Of a stretch of 64,000 nt of DNA, positions 1 to 10,693 are shown in pieces (the stretch's first letter is position 1; every line of letters starts with the position of its first letter). The notes below the pieces were generated by a model, which did not search any database, was not told where the DNA came from, and was given only the letters and a program-made list of their open reading frames with translations. A program made the position numbers and the translations under genes. This stretch comes from Kingdonia uniflora (taxonomy: Eukaryota; Streptophyta; Magnoliopsida; Ranunculales; Circaeasteraceae). The stretch is taken from the NCBI GenBank assembly GCA_014058105.1, contig JACGCM010002659.1, positions 3,720,001 to 3,784,000 of the forward strand, in the 5' to 3' direction.

Positions 1-1930
1 CAGTGGTCAGTCGCACTGGGTGAACACGATATTCATTTTGAGCCTCGGCATTCAGCAAAGGGTCAGGCTGTAGCGGATTTCCTAGCAGATTTCCCAGTAG
101 ACGACCCAAATTGGGAATCAGATATTCCCGACCAGCCAGAAGAATCTCCTCCCGAACAACCCAAAGATAAATTGGAATGGATATCTAAGAAGGGTTGGCG
201 ACTTTTAACCGACGGTTCCGTCGGGCCATCAGGATCAGGAATTGGAATGGTTCTCATTACACCCTCACATGATCGTTTAGAAAAATCAATACGACTTGAT
301 TTTGAAATAACCAATAATGAGGCCGAGTATGAAGCATTGATCCACGGTCTAGACATGGCACTTCCATTGGGTGTAGCAGAACTCTCTGTTTACACAGATT
401 CTTTACTAATAGTCAATCACTATATAGGCGTATACCACACCAATGGGAAAATGGTTGACTATGCCGCAGTGGCTGCCGAACGAATGAGCAAGTTCAAGAC
501 TATTTCTATCGAATATTTCCCAAGAGGGGAAAATAGGCATTCAGATGCACTTGCCTACCTTGCTGGCATCCTCGGTTCCGAAACACGTTATATAAAGATT
601 GACGTTATTTCTAATCCCATTATTAATGTCGTCACGACCAATACCATCAATACTAGGGGCAACGAAGAGGTCGAAGATGATTGGCGACAACCTTTCATCA
701 CCTACATAGGACCTGACAACAAGTTCGACGGACCACTCCCGGAAGATGCTTCCGAACGAAAGAAAATAATTGACAATGCTCTATGATATGCTGTCCAAGA
801 CAACCTCTTGTACAAAATCTCAGTCACGGGTCCATATCTCTTGTGTTTATCCGAGAAAGAAGGGCAACAATTCTTACACGACCTACATGAAGGCACATGT
901 GGATCCCACGCATCAGGTCGTTCTCTTGCAAACAGAGCTATCACTCAAGGAATGTTTTGGCCTAACATGAGAAAACAAGCCATCGAATATGCTCAGAAAT
1001 GTGACGCTTGTCAGCGACATGGACTAAAGATACGAGCTCCTGCACTCGAACTCCATCTTAGTCAGGTTACTTGGCCATTCATACGTTGGGCTCTCGACCT
1101 AGTGGGAGAATTTCCTACAGCACCAGGCAGAAGGAAAACATATTTTGGTTGCTACAGACTACTTTACCAAATGGGTAGAAGCAGTGCCACTATGCCGAAC
1201 GCGCGAAGAAGAAGTTATTCGCTTCATCTGGGAGAACATCATCATTCGATTCGGCAGACCACACCTCATCAGGATTGATAACGGACCCTAGTTCGTTTGA
1301 TCTAAAATTGTGGCATTCCTCAATAAGCACAAAATTATCCATTCTCCATCCAACCCATATTATCCACAAGGGAACGGCCAAGCAGAGATTACAAATTGAA
1401 CAATAGTGGATGAAATCAAAAAACGACTTGACGACAAGAAGGGCAATTGGGTGAATGAGCTAACACATGTACTTTGGGCCTATCGAACTACTTCAAGAAT
1501 GGCAACAGGCTGTACTCCATTTCTATTAGCCTACGGGACTGAAGCCATCATTCCCACTCAATATCACCATCCAATCCATGATCATATAATGACAGATGAA
1601 GAGAATGAGTTCCAATTAGCATGCAATTTGAACTGGATCGAGGAGACACGCGACCAAGCTATTGCCAATTTGGGTCGGTATCAGTTGGCTTTAGCCAAAA
1701 CGTATAACAAAAAAGTTCGACACAGAGAGTTCCCAATCGATGACCTCGTTCTCAGAGAAATACCACAACATCGCAAGACACCCAATGATGGAAAATTAGC
1801 TGATGATTGGGAAGGACCTTTTATAGTCACTGAAACAAATGGCTTAGGATCCTACGAACTCAGTGATCACCACAGAATCCCAATACCTAATCCATGGAAT
1901 ACCCGAAGACTGAAGTTGTATCGGAGATAA
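1..1930 (+). pseudogene. decayed pol end: second RNase H and integrase of a Tat-type element
   Basis: Frame 1 is open from base 1 to the TGA at 784-786. It covers a linker ending KGQAVADFLADFP and an archaeal-like RNase H with its acidic residues visible (LLTDGS, NNEAEYEALI, YTDS, HSDAL). After the stop the same frame continues into the integrase: an HHCC zinc region (LHEGTCGSH to CDACQRHG) and the first catalytic Asp (WALDLVGEF). A frameshift near 1135-1145 moves the core to another frame, where VEAVPLCRTREEE, IRIDNGP and GQAEITN give the second Asp and the Glu. Further stops are TAG and TGA at about 1288-1300 and TGA near 1397. The last open stretch (1406-1930) holds the integrase C-terminal domain and ends RRLKLYRR. 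The DDE residues survive but the gene is broken in at least five places. Confidence 0.88.
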
Positions 1931-2004
1931 AGTTGATGTACGAGACTGTTGATTCAGATTTATTCAATAAAGAATCTCTTCTGCATATATATTACAAGTC
2001 TGTT

Positions 2005-2500
2005 CAAGGTCGCTCAACCCGACCTCAATTATCAAATACAATTTCGTCCCATTAAGGTCGCTTATTGATACGCTCAATTCGACATGTAATTGGGACTGCC
2101 ACATAGCTCATGAAACACATTTGCTCTCCCAACAGACCTGTGTCCAGCTATCTCAAATACAATTTCGTCTCATTAAGGTCGCTTATTGATACGCTCAATT
2201 CGACCTGTAATTGGGACCGCCACATAGCTCATGAAATACATTTGCTCTCCCAAGAGACTTGTGTCCAGCTATCTCAAATACAATTTTGTCTCATTAAGGT
2301 CGCTTATTGATACGCTCAATCCGACCTGTAATTGGGACCGCCACATAGCTCATCAAAATACACTTACTCTCCCAAGAGACCTGTGTACAGCTATCTCAAA
2401 AACAATTTTGTCTCTTTGAGACCAACATATAGCTCGTAGAGTACACATGCTCTCCCAAGAGACTTGTGATACAGCTATTACATTTTATCAGTGCGGTCGT
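2005..2500. repeat. 121-bp tandem repeat, about three full copies plus degenerate edges
   Basis: The unit contains ATTAAGGTCGCTTATTGATA, which occurs at 2051, 2172 and 2293, exactly 121 bp apart. Each unit continues with a GACCTGTAATTGGGAC-like segment and CTCATGAAA...TTGCTCTCCCAA. Partial copies lie upstream (2005-2037) and downstream (about 2400-2500). The array sits just after the pol stop codon and before the antisense gene, the place where Retand elements are known to carry amplified tandem repeats. The repeat-derived short ORFs here are by-products of the array, not genes. Confidence 0.9.
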
Positions 2501-2652
2501 CAATTTATACTTAAATTCGACCTATCACTAACACACTTGCAAATACAACTTATACATATAACTCTGAATGATACTTATTGGATAACCCAATTCGTTTAGA
2601 CTTTCTCAACAGATCATTTTATACAGGTCAAGCATATGTTACAACGACCCTT

Positions 2653-3777
2653 CTATTTGTCACGTTTTGGGCACACCAAAGTAGAACTTTTCCCAGGAAG
2701 CAAGGTTGGGAAAAGCATATTGACGACATTTTCAGATGACGGGAGATCCATTATTTCCGCCATTCGCACCATAACAGAATCCAGAAAGGTTAAACGCATA
2801 GCTTGCAGATCATACTCCACGCCTTGCTGTTTTACAGTTTCATGATCATCTTGCACTTTCTTCACATCAGAGCGCAAAACTTCAAACGTTCGTAATGAGG
2901 CTTCATCCGCAGGAAGCAACAAAATTTTGGATAGTCCGGATTTCACCTTCATTAGCTCATCATCAAGATGTTTACATCGCGCTATAAGGAACTCTTTCTC
3001 CTTCAACAGAGAACCCTTATACTCATCAGTGACGACTACAGTACGGTAGAGTTCGTTCTTCATAAATCGCAGCTTCTCGGATAAATTCTGACATTCCACA
3101 TTATCATCCGGCTCTTCCGAACTCTCGTCCACTACCGACTCCTGCAACTCACAGTATTTCCAATCTAATTCGGTATATCGAAAGTCATCTTCCAGACGTA
3201 ACAACTCCAAGGATTGTTTCTCATGTTCTACCTCGGATATCCAGATATGACACTTGTTGAGGGCCTCATCAAAATTGAGTTCCTTCTTTTTATGCCTGTC
3301 ATCTTGGGCACGAGCTCTATCACTTTTCCTCTGACAAGAAGCTCGGGAAACATGTAAGTCATGCGTCAACATATCTATACGACCTCTCAGATAATGAAGT
3401 TCACCATCTTGTTTCTTTACAAGATCTGCATTCTCTGACATCGAATTGCGAAGACTCATCATATCAATTTTTTGTTGCGAAATGATACTATTCACATCCA
3501 GCACTTTTTGATTGCCAGTCATAACGTCAAGCTTCTTCTTCTTCAATGCAGCCTTATATGCTTTAACACTTTCTTTAGCAGCAATTATATCAGTATCTCT
3601 CTGAGACAGTTCTATTATCACAACATTTAGCCGATCCTGCAAATCAAGTAAATTCGATTCGAGTTTGGAATTCAAGATCGCAGTCTCCTCTGTAGCCAAC
3701 AAACACTTTTGCAATTCTTCATTCAATTTATTAAATGAGGTGGACAAAGCAGACAGTTTGTTCTGCTTATCAGCTAA
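2653..3777 (-). CDS. last exon of the antisense gene, 374-residue coiled coil
   Basis: A TTTGTAGTAG acceptor precedes LADKQNKLSALSTSFNKLNE, after which the frame is open to the stop at 2653. Nearly the whole exon is alpha-helical heptads rich in Leu, Lys, Glu and Asp, with one acidic break (VDESSEEPDDNVE). It ends LPGKSSTLVCPKRDK. The equivalent right-hand exon (about 61140-61858 onward) starts with a similar LSELNEKL...TAKLN segment. This suggests a long rod-like protein that could self-associate or bind the element's Gag; that role is inference only. Confidence 0.6.
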   Translation of the reverse strand, partial: LADKQNKLSALSTSFNKLNEELQKCLLATEETAILNSKLESNLLDLQDRLNVVIIELSQRDTDIIAAKESVKAYKAALKKKKLDVMTGNQKVLDVNSIISQQKIDMMSLRNSMSENADLVKKQDGELHYLRGRIDMLTHDLHVSRASCQRKSDRARAQDDRHKKKELNFDEALNKCHIWISEVEHEKQSLELLRLEDDFRYTELDWKYCELQESVVDESSEEPDDNVECQNLSEKLRFMKNELYRTVVVTDEYKGSLLKEKEFLIARCKHLDDELMKVKSGLSKILLLPADEASLRTFEVLRSDVKKVQDDHETVKQQGVEYDLQAMRLTFLDSVMVRMAEIMDLPSSENVVNMLFPTLLPGKSSTLVCPKRDK

Positions 3778-6700
3778 CTACTACAAATACAGATTATAAA
3801 CGAGCATGCATACATCAATACAAGAGAGCTACATCATTCTACAATATATATTACAAAAGCTCGAATTCGTTATTTCAATCACAATTGAATCCTACTAGCA
3901 TCTGTTTGCAGTGATTGCACTTTCCTATCATCCTTTCTCAAATTGAAGAAAATGATCCTCATCGATCTTCGGCCCTACAAAAGCCAAGATCATCAGGCAA
4001 AGGACCTACATCACCCTATATCACAGACACGCCAGCCCGAGCTGAACATTTGTGGGCCTCTACACTATGGAAATTACGATCTTCTTGTGCCAAGAATTTT
4101 ACTCGAGATGGGTCGGTCACTATACCCCTAAACTGATACTATGGCAATTACGAGCTGAACATCAGACTGATAGTAATTCTTGACACCTAAACTTACAACT
4201 CTCATGGACAAATGGAATATCTCTCATAGTTTTGCGAAATTTAAGATACCTAGTGTACCCTTTTCGCAAAACTTCATCTCTTTCCGTTTTTATTTTCCCA
4301 TACCTACATTGGAGCTCGACTAGCTCACTAAAGGTTTTATCATAATTTGATTTATGAAGACGTCTCTCATATTCAAGTTTATTCTGTACCTGTTGGGTAC
4401 GAGTGATGCCATCCCTCGCTCGACTCAGGGACTTCTCCAACTCCCTCACTCGTCCTCTCAACCAAACTATCTCCTACAAGCACAACATGCAAGTCAAGAT
4501 CAAACAACACCAGCGAACTATTCAAACTCTCAAACCAACAGAACAGTAGTATTATCAATGCAAAGACAAGGTTTCTAACCAAGTGAACTACAACAAAGTA
4601 CAAAATCAAAGATTAAACTTCAAGCTACCTCCAAGTTCGATGCATTAGTCGAAGGAGGGACAAGAGTTTTCTCAGGAATAACGGTTGGATCAACAGCTGC
4701 GGATGCGTCATCTCTGAAGGGATTGACCTTTTCATAACCACCAGCAATAGACAACTCTACTTCCTCGGCAGACAAACCCCAGTGGTAGCATCCATTAACT
4801 AGATGGTTCCGACCTTCCACCACTTCAGCAACAGCCTGCTGACCCGCTTCTATCAGTTCGGCTCTCTGTTTAGCAAGAGCAGCCTCAAATTGTTCTTTCT
4901 CCAGAAGCTTCTCTCCCTCGAGCTGAATTTTCTCCTTCTCGAGCTGCACGTTTTGGTCTTTTAAATGCTGAATCAAGGCCGCAGTTTCCACCTCAGCCGC
5001 AGCACGCTCAGAATGAGTCGACATCAACACTTCAAACACTCCCTGACAAGAAGCAGCCAACTGCACCACAAAAAAGGCAGTGTAAAATTTTGGATTGCAT
5101 TATTGTCAAAGAAAAAGGGTACAAAAAAGTCATCCATACATACATGCGAGATGCTAGACTGAATCTTCACACTCAGAAGGCTAGGATCACGCCCCATCAG
5201 GTCGGCGGATTGTTTCACAACGGCCTTCACATCCACATTATGAAAAGAGCTCAGCTCCACGACCACATATCGTTTTTGCTTCTTTGAAAGCGGAGCATCA
5301 CGCCCAGAAAGGTCGACCACATCTTTTGTAATAAGGGCCGGTGGCTCAGGAGTAACAATCTCAGCCAAGGTTTTAGAGCCTTTTCTTCCCCGCTTCAGAG
5401 CATTGTCAGAAACCCCCACCGGAGCAGGGACAGCAGTTGCAGCTTTAAAAAGAGAGCTCGGAGTGGCCATAGCTCTGTTTTGGTGACCCCGTTGTATTTT
5501 AACCATTGAGGAATTCAGCCTCTTCTCCCGACGGATGCCTAGCTCACCAAGTACTTGATTTAACTCGGTTCCCTCTCGACCTACAACGTCAAATAGACTA
5601 TACGTATCAGCAACACACTTAGGTTCGGGCTCTGCAATGATCAACAAGGAGTGATGTTAGAAGTTCATCATAAATTATAATAAAGCCGAAGCAGTAAGAA
5701 AACACTTACTCTCACAAAAATTCTTGTGAATAAGCTCGAGTGCTGGTTTCCCGGCCACTTGCATACAATCACCCCTCACCATCACAAGATGGTCGCGCCA
5801 GGGTCTCCCCGACGATTCAAAATTAAAGAATTTCGACCTTGTCGAATCACTATACAGATAACCACTGCGGGAAGGTTTCAGATACTTGAATTTATAAAAT
5901 TTCAAGACATCTTCAGCAACGAACTGTTTGTCAATATCACCAGTTCGCCATTGGTGGTTGAGAGCTTCGCAGACCCTCATCATCTCGTACACATTGCAAT
6001 TTAATTGAGCAGGGCAGCAATGCAATAAATTCATCACCCCCTTCTGGAAAAAAGTTAGGGGAACTCTCAAGCCGTATTCAAACTGGCCGAGGTAACAGAG
6101 GAACCCCTCTTCCACGGCCTCCTCACTAGTCCCGTTATAGTACGAGACTTCTACGTCCTGTCCTATACCCTTCCCCTTTTTCCACTTCTTCTAGGAGGGT
6201 ACCTCATAATGCTCTATATCACCATTATCTCTCACAATGGTTCTAAACCATTTACTTCCATGACTGAGGTAGCGCCCCCAACTCCCATCTAAGCATAGTC
6301 TATACTTAGAGAACCACTTGATTTCATTACCAGGTTTGGGACAACAAAAGAATTCCTCAGTCTCCATCTCAGCGGCAGACATATCTATAGCAGGGACATC
6401 TCTAACCTCTGTATCGTCCACGGTCCTATCAGAGGAAGATGTCTCCGACGACCAAGACTCCATAGTCTCGGCAGACATTATTATTTTACTACTGGGCTTA
6501 ATATTTTTAGAACGCATCTAAAAATAAATACAACAGCAAGAGCCTTTTTCAGAATGTTTCAAATCCCAGGGCTCCTCCCCTAGACGAGATAACACAGTTC
6601 AAAACTACTACTATCACAATTGAACTATATCAAGCCATTCAAAGAATCAAAGAAAACAACACTAACCTGTACTCGAAGAGCAACAGTCTGCAACGCTAGC

Positions 6701-7018
6701 AGATACTCTCACTCCAGACGACAAAACTTTGTTTATCCGGGGCAACTCAGATGGCAATGGCGGACCACGTTCAAAGTTACAAGACTTTCTCTCTCTAGAA
6801 ATATCCCTCTCTTTCTCTGTAAACAAATGAGTATTATGGGAGGAAGAGAGACGACTTTTATTACCACCCCTCGATTCAAGATGACACGCGTCAGCATCCT
6901 CCCTCGCAGCAGGCACGTCTTTTTGTTTGCCCTCATCATTATGTTTGGGGTTACGTGCTCTGTTATCACGTCTGACCCTTGGCTCTATAACCGCATCGTC
7001 TACCCGCCTGTCTACCAT
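2653..7018 (-). CDS. antisense gene of the Retand-type element (six-exon model, broken)
   Basis: This gene runs opposite to pol. From splice signals I infer exons 7018-6669, 6520-5710, 5631-5144, 5060-4623, 4473-about 4180 and 3777-2653, roughly 1170 codons. Donors seen include GTTAGT, GTAAGT and GTATGT; acceptors include TTTTTAG, TTGCAG, GGTGCAG and CTTGTAG. The product would have a charged N-terminus, a Transposase_28-like globular domain, a Lys-rich linker and two coiled-coil blocks. Such extra antisense ORFs are known in Tat elements but their function is not established. One in-frame TAG (6191-6193) breaks exon 2, and exon 1 does not join exon 2 in phase as read, so this copy is probably dead. 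A homologous gene lies at 57950-62242 on the plus strand. Confidence 0.7.
4180..4473 (-). CDS. exon 5 of the antisense gene, coiled coil
   Basis: It starts after CTTGTAG with EIVWLRGRVRELEKSLSRA and continues as a basic, heptad-rich helix (NKLEYERRLHKSNYDKTF, ELVELQCRYGKIKTERDEV). It reads open to about 4162 and probably splices near 4180 at GTGTCA. The right-hand element has a short matching exon after CTGTAG at about 60549 (CNELRLTIKTLKKELVRV). Confidence 0.5.
4620..5631 (-). CDS. exons 3 and 4 of the antisense gene: basic linker and coiled coil
   Basis: Exon 3 (5631-5144) follows TTGCAG and opens with AEPEPKCVADTYSLFDVVGR, a segment matched in the right-hand element by DPRCTIGKVESLIDVVARER. 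It then carries a basic, nuclear-localisation-like region (LKRGRKGSK) and SKKQKRYVVVELSS. Exon 4 (5060-about 4623) follows GGTGCAG. It contains a Glu/Lys/Leu heptad stretch (LKDQNVQLEKEKIQLEGEKL) predicted to form a coiled coil and an acidic tail. The open frame ends in TGA at 4620-4622, but a GTAGCT donor just before it may lead to the next exon. Confidence 0.6.
5710..6520 (-). pseudogene. exon 2 of the antisense gene: Transposase_28-like domain
   Basis: The exon begins after TTTTTAG with MRSKNIKPSSK, passes a Ser/Asp-rich stretch, and then shows the domain typical of plant 'putative gypsy type transposon' proteins (Pfam Transposase_28, PF04195). Visible landmarks are EEGFLCYLGQFEYGLRVPL, a CCPAQLN motif, and a C-terminal GYLYSDSTRSKFF...WRDHLVMVRG. 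An in-frame TAG at 6191-6193 separates the acidic part from the domain. The homologous exon in the right-hand element (58846-59251) gives EGFLCYLSQFDYGLMVPL, CPAQLNGTIYEV and WNDNLLWVRGG, and ends at the same splice position (GTAAGT). Pfam assignment is from memory of the motif pattern. Confidence 0.7.
6669..7018 (-). CDS. exon 1 of the antisense gene, charged low-complexity N-terminus
   Basis: The exon opens at an ATG (MVDRRVDDAV) about 90 nt after a TATA-like sequence and ends at ACAG followed by the donor GTTAGT. The 116 or so residues are rich in Arg, Asp, Glu and Ser and show no domain I recognise. In the related right-hand element the first exon is shorter and also ends in AAAG/GTTAGT (about 58096), which supports the splice site. 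As read, joining to the next exon leaves the frame, so either the annotated donor is off by a base or an indel has occurred. Confidence 0.5.
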
Positions 7019-7107
7019 TATTTTAAGCAAGGTTCACCGCCCAAGAAAATCAGCAGTAGTACGGTTATTTACGTACAACAGCAAAGTCTGCAGCCACATG
7101 ACCTTGC

Positions 7108-7122
7108 CTTATTATATATAGC
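7108..7122 (-). promoter_or_regulatory. TATA-like element for the antisense gene
   Basis: On the minus strand the sequence reads CTATATATAATAAGG, about 90 nt upstream of the first ATG of the antisense gene (7018). The right-hand element has a similar TATA (TTATAAAT, 57873-57880) upstream of its first antisense exon, so the antisense genes plausibly have their own promoter rather than using the LTR. Confidence 0.4.
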
Positions 7123-8058
7123 TTGTGTTAAAACCCTAATACAATTATCACAACTGTCACTCATCCTATTCTGGATCTACACAAGCAGAAAATCAGCAGA
7201 AAATCATGCAACAATATTGCATCCGATCAATTCGGGACAAGAGAATATCAAAGTAATCATTTTATTATGGTCGAGAATCCGACCCTATACAATTTACAAA
7301 GAATGATCTTCAACAATACTCTCGTCCTCTACAATCCATTTTTCAGGCATCATCTACCGAACTATCACTTCGTATGGTTCAGCAACAAGACAATTCTACT
7401 TCCTCTATCATACTTCACCCATTGCATTCGAGATCTCATCAGGATCACAGCCACTCCTGACAACTATGGAGATACCATTCCAACAAAATGGGTATATAGC
7501 ACGAAGAGATTATTATGCGTAATAACTTTTCAAACAGATATGACATTAATAAAAGCTGCACAAGGAGCACGTATACAGCTCGACACCAGCAATGATTTTA
7601 CAATTCAGATGTCTATATCCTCATGGATATTCTCTGACTCCGAAGAATACAAACTATGTACTAGGGACCTACTTTATAAGGGACTAGTTCGAAGAGTATA
7701 AAAGAAATATTACCGATGACAAGTTTATTTCATACAAACAGTTCGGATACAGTAAAAAACACACTTCAGCAGACAAGATAGGAGAAAAGTCAGCAAATAA
7801 GAAGTTTTCATTCAGTTCGGAATTCCGATTACAACATAACATTTTTACAGACTGTTCGTTCTATTACAAGACGATCTACTGTGTTCTTCAGAAGATGATA
7901 GTGCAACACTTAAACCGAAGTTTTCGTGCTGCCCCGTATCATCCAGCACAACAGTGGAGTACAGGAGCAGACAAGGCAGTGAATCCGATACAACTGCCTC
8001 CGTATCCCTACCGCCTCCGCAGGTGACAAAGACGACGCACCTCTACCGTTTACACTAC

Positions 8059-8379
8059 CTAATCTTCAGCGGGGTATCGGCAGTACTTTCCAGGAGTCAC
8101 CCCAGCTTTCTCATCTTTCGCTTCCACGGCATCTTCGGCCAACATCTGAAGACAGGACAGACAGTCACTTGCCAGCACAACGACATGGTGGAAGCGCCAC
8201 ATGTTATCATAATCTTCATTTGCCTCCACCATTTCATCCCACGTCATACCATGGAAGGTGGGAGGAACAGGAATAGGAGTATGCAGAGAGAGCGACTGCT
8301 TACCAATGTATCTTTCTTGCAAAATATTCATCTTATTTTGCACCCTAATCTTTTTGGCTTGACGACGAATTCTCACCAT
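8059..8379 (-). CDS. short antisense ORF next to the 3' LTR
   Basis: A 106-residue ORF starts MVRIRRQAKKIRVQ, passes FHGMTWDEMVEANEDYDNMW and ends GKYCRYPAED. An upstream in-frame ATG (8442) would add 21 residues. I recognise no domain. Similarly placed ORFs beginning MV-T/R occur in the 37.5-38.6 kb fragment (from 38350) and in the right-hand element (from 57077), each followed by a hydrophobic/Pro segment and a patch of acidic plus aromatic residues. The shared position just inside the 3' LTR suggests a second antisense gene of this lineage. Confidence 0.5.
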   Translation of the reverse strand: MVRIRRQAKKIRVQNKMNILQERYIGKQSLSLHTPIPVPPTFHGMTWDEMVEANEDYDNMWRFHHVVVLASDCLSCLQMLAEDAVEAKDEKAGVTPGKYCRYPAED

Positions 8380-8667
8380 CAGTCCTTTTCCAAGCAGTGC
8401 AGGCGACTGACAGGAGAAGAAGGATGAACAGTGACACACCACGTTAGCATTTTTATATCAGAAGCATTTAATGCACATTGCAACTTCCCATGAAATTCAA
8501 ACTGCAACGCGCGCCTCAAGCCGACTTTTCAAAAGCCCAACAGTCAAAGTAATTTTTTCTCCAGATTCATGGAACCATTCAATGAAGCATTTATGACGAC
8601 GGAAAAACTTCTCACCCAACAGCACTCGCAACACATGTACTTCCTGTTATTGGCTGAGAGGGGCATA

Positions 8668-9324
8668 TGTAATGGACTTATTTCTAAACCCCGTACTCAG
8701 TACGGTATCTGAACTGATATAGCTCAGATCAACGACAATCCAAGACCTAAGAATAGAAAGTCCTGATGAAAGCGACCTCGTCTACAGTTCAGAAACTTTG
8801 AAGCATTTTCTAAACTCACACTGCAGAAGATACTCCTCTATTCATCAAATAGCTCGCATACATGCGAACTCCATAAGAAATCGTATATTCTCCAAACGGT
8901 CTGAAGTACAATTAAGAAGGCTGTTACAGATAATCAAATATCAAATATCAAGACGTTACAGGAAATCTCATCAAGTTCAGACAACCATAACGTTCATCAT
9001 TAAATGTACCCAACGGTCGTATTATAAATGGAGACATGGAAATGAGACCCAAGAGGAGGGGATGGCTAGTTCTGACACATGACATACTTAGAGAAGATTA
9101 CACTTGCATTTTCTGTAATCACTCCACTTTCTCTCTGTAATAACTAGTCAATCGTAATACAACACTCTCTCTTTTCAAAATCCTCACTAGAGGTCGTGGT
9201 TTTTAACCTATTGAAAGGTTTTTCACGCTAGATACTGTGTCATTTACTCTCGTAATTGCATAATATATGTTCCTAACACTGGTGTAAGACGTGTTTTCGA
9301 CCTACTAGAAAACAGGTCATTACA
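8668..9324 (+). repeat. 3' LTR of the left Retand-type element
   Basis: It begins TGTAATGGACTTATTTCTA and ends ACAGGTCATTACA (657 bp). The same ends and the last roughly 230 bp (GAGGTCGTGG..., AAAGGTTTT-CACGCTA..., GGTGTAAGACGTGTTTT) recur in the solo LTR at 28897-29423, which has a perfect target duplication and so fixes the boundaries. The preceding GAGAGGGG run is the likely polypurine tract. The middle of the LTR differs strongly between the two copies. Confidence 0.88.
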
Positions 9325-10693
9325 CCCTACCTTACTCTTGGACTGTAGGGCATTCCAAAGAATAAAGGATATATGAAAAAGACTGATAGTAGAAAAACAC
9401 TTTTTTCTTAAACAGGAACTTTAATTTTATGATTAATATCCCAGAATATAAATGATCTGTATGTTTGTAGGCTTCCTGGAATCTTTGTGGCGGGACATAG
9501 ACATGAGCAGACTTGACCAAGATACGTCAGAGGAGATTAATCTCGTTATTGTCTCGTCCTCATGAAATGGTTTAAGTGGACAGTCGAGCAATTTGAGCTT
9601 CTAAGCAATTGCGAGTTTAGAGTGATGCAATTGGGACCAGGTGGAGACTACAGTACTGACGAAGAACTTCGGCAATGGGGATTATCTCCGGAGATGATTG
9701 CTGACCAAAAGTCCCGAGATAAGGGGGAGTCTACTGAAAAATACTGTATAAGTTTGAGGCTCAGAATGGAACTCTTTCTTGCATGTTTGAACTCCAATTG
9801 GAGCTTATCAAGTATCCTAGATTGGTTATCTCTGCCAACTTTCCTTCTTCAGTAGTGCAGCCTAGAAAATATGATCTTTTTTTTAATCAGAAAGGATTCG
9901 AGTTATTTTAAGATCACATTTCACTTCAAGCTTCAAAGTATCACAGAGGCATTGAATCTTTACATCCCTTCTACTTCCTGATTTCAGTTTTCCTGCAGTT
10001 CTTTTGTTAATTGTCTAACATTATTTTGGGATTCTGCATAAACTTTTCTCAGTTTTTGGAGATGTTTCTGGTGGGGCTTGACGCTAAGAAATACTAGCAT
10101 TTGTGTGTAGAACTTACAAATGAGATGCAACAAACCTGCAGCCTGCAGGATTAGATGCAACAAAACTTGATAACACCCTTCCCGTATAAATCTAGTTCAT
10201 TTTCTTTTTCTGCCAGGTTGCTAGTGTCGACGCTGCAGGGACCAACCTAATTAAACATGATGTTATAATTGGAGTGTTAGGAACAATTTTCATTTTTTGT
10301 CCCCGGATTCTGACTCCATTCATAATACTGACCCAATTTGCACGTAAATGAACTATGTTTATCCAAGATGTTGGTATGTTACCGCGAAGATACTTGATTA
10401 GCTGTGTCCTTCCTGCAAAAGATAAGGAAATATTCTGCCAAGACTCAAGAATCTATCCCTGAGGTCATCTTTCTAGCGAAGGTGGGTAATCCTTTGCTTT
10501 AATCCTTGAGGTAATCTTTTTAATGCTCTTTCTTCATTGATAAACAGGTAGGGGTCGTCGACCTAACCCCCACAGAACAATTTAATTGCCCGAAGTAATC
10601 TCCAAGCTTTACACGATAAAAATCAAACCACAAACTTGCTCATTTATTGTTTTAATCTAACTCAAATCTTCAAATAATAAATTTCGATCTTCT
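9325..10693. other. region downstream of the sugar transporter, one unrecognised exon-like ORF
   Basis: This stretch holds the 3' flank of the transporter. A plus-strand ORF at 9562-9855 reads QLGPGGDYSTDEELRQWGLS and then SPEMIADQKSRDKGES in a codon-like way, but it has no partner exons that I can identify. I do not recognise it, and it may be the remnant of another gene. The rest is AT-rich without clear coding. Confidence 0.35.

Larger units (their letters stand above)
1..9324 (+). mobile_element. Tat/Retand-type Ty3/gypsy retrotransposon, 3' portion
   Basis: The element enters from the left edge. In order it shows the end of pol on the plus strand (to 1930), a 121-bp tandem repeat (about 2005-2500), a long multi-exon gene antisense to pol (7018 down to 2653), a short antisense ORF (8379 to 8059), a short purine run (GAGAGGGG) just before the LTR, and the 3' LTR (8668-9324). 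An extra archaeal-like RNase H, antisense 3' genes and an internal tandem repeat are known marks of the Tat group, especially Retand. The 5' half and 5' LTR lie outside, so the target-site duplication cannot be checked. Several stops and a frameshift in pol make it non-autonomous now. Confidence 0.85.

Noticed and set aside
2005..2500. Regular repeats that could suggest a CRISPR array
   Set aside because: Units are 121 bp and contiguous, without short repeats separated by unique spacers, and they lie in a plant retrotransposon.
6620..7306. 228-codon plus-strand ORF
   Set aside because: It lies opposite the first antisense exon and promoter region, has no family likeness, and its length is explained by the opposite frame.
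9562..9855. Small complete gene
   Set aside because: Protein-like at its start only; no start context, domain or partner exons. Kept as a note inside a region entry.
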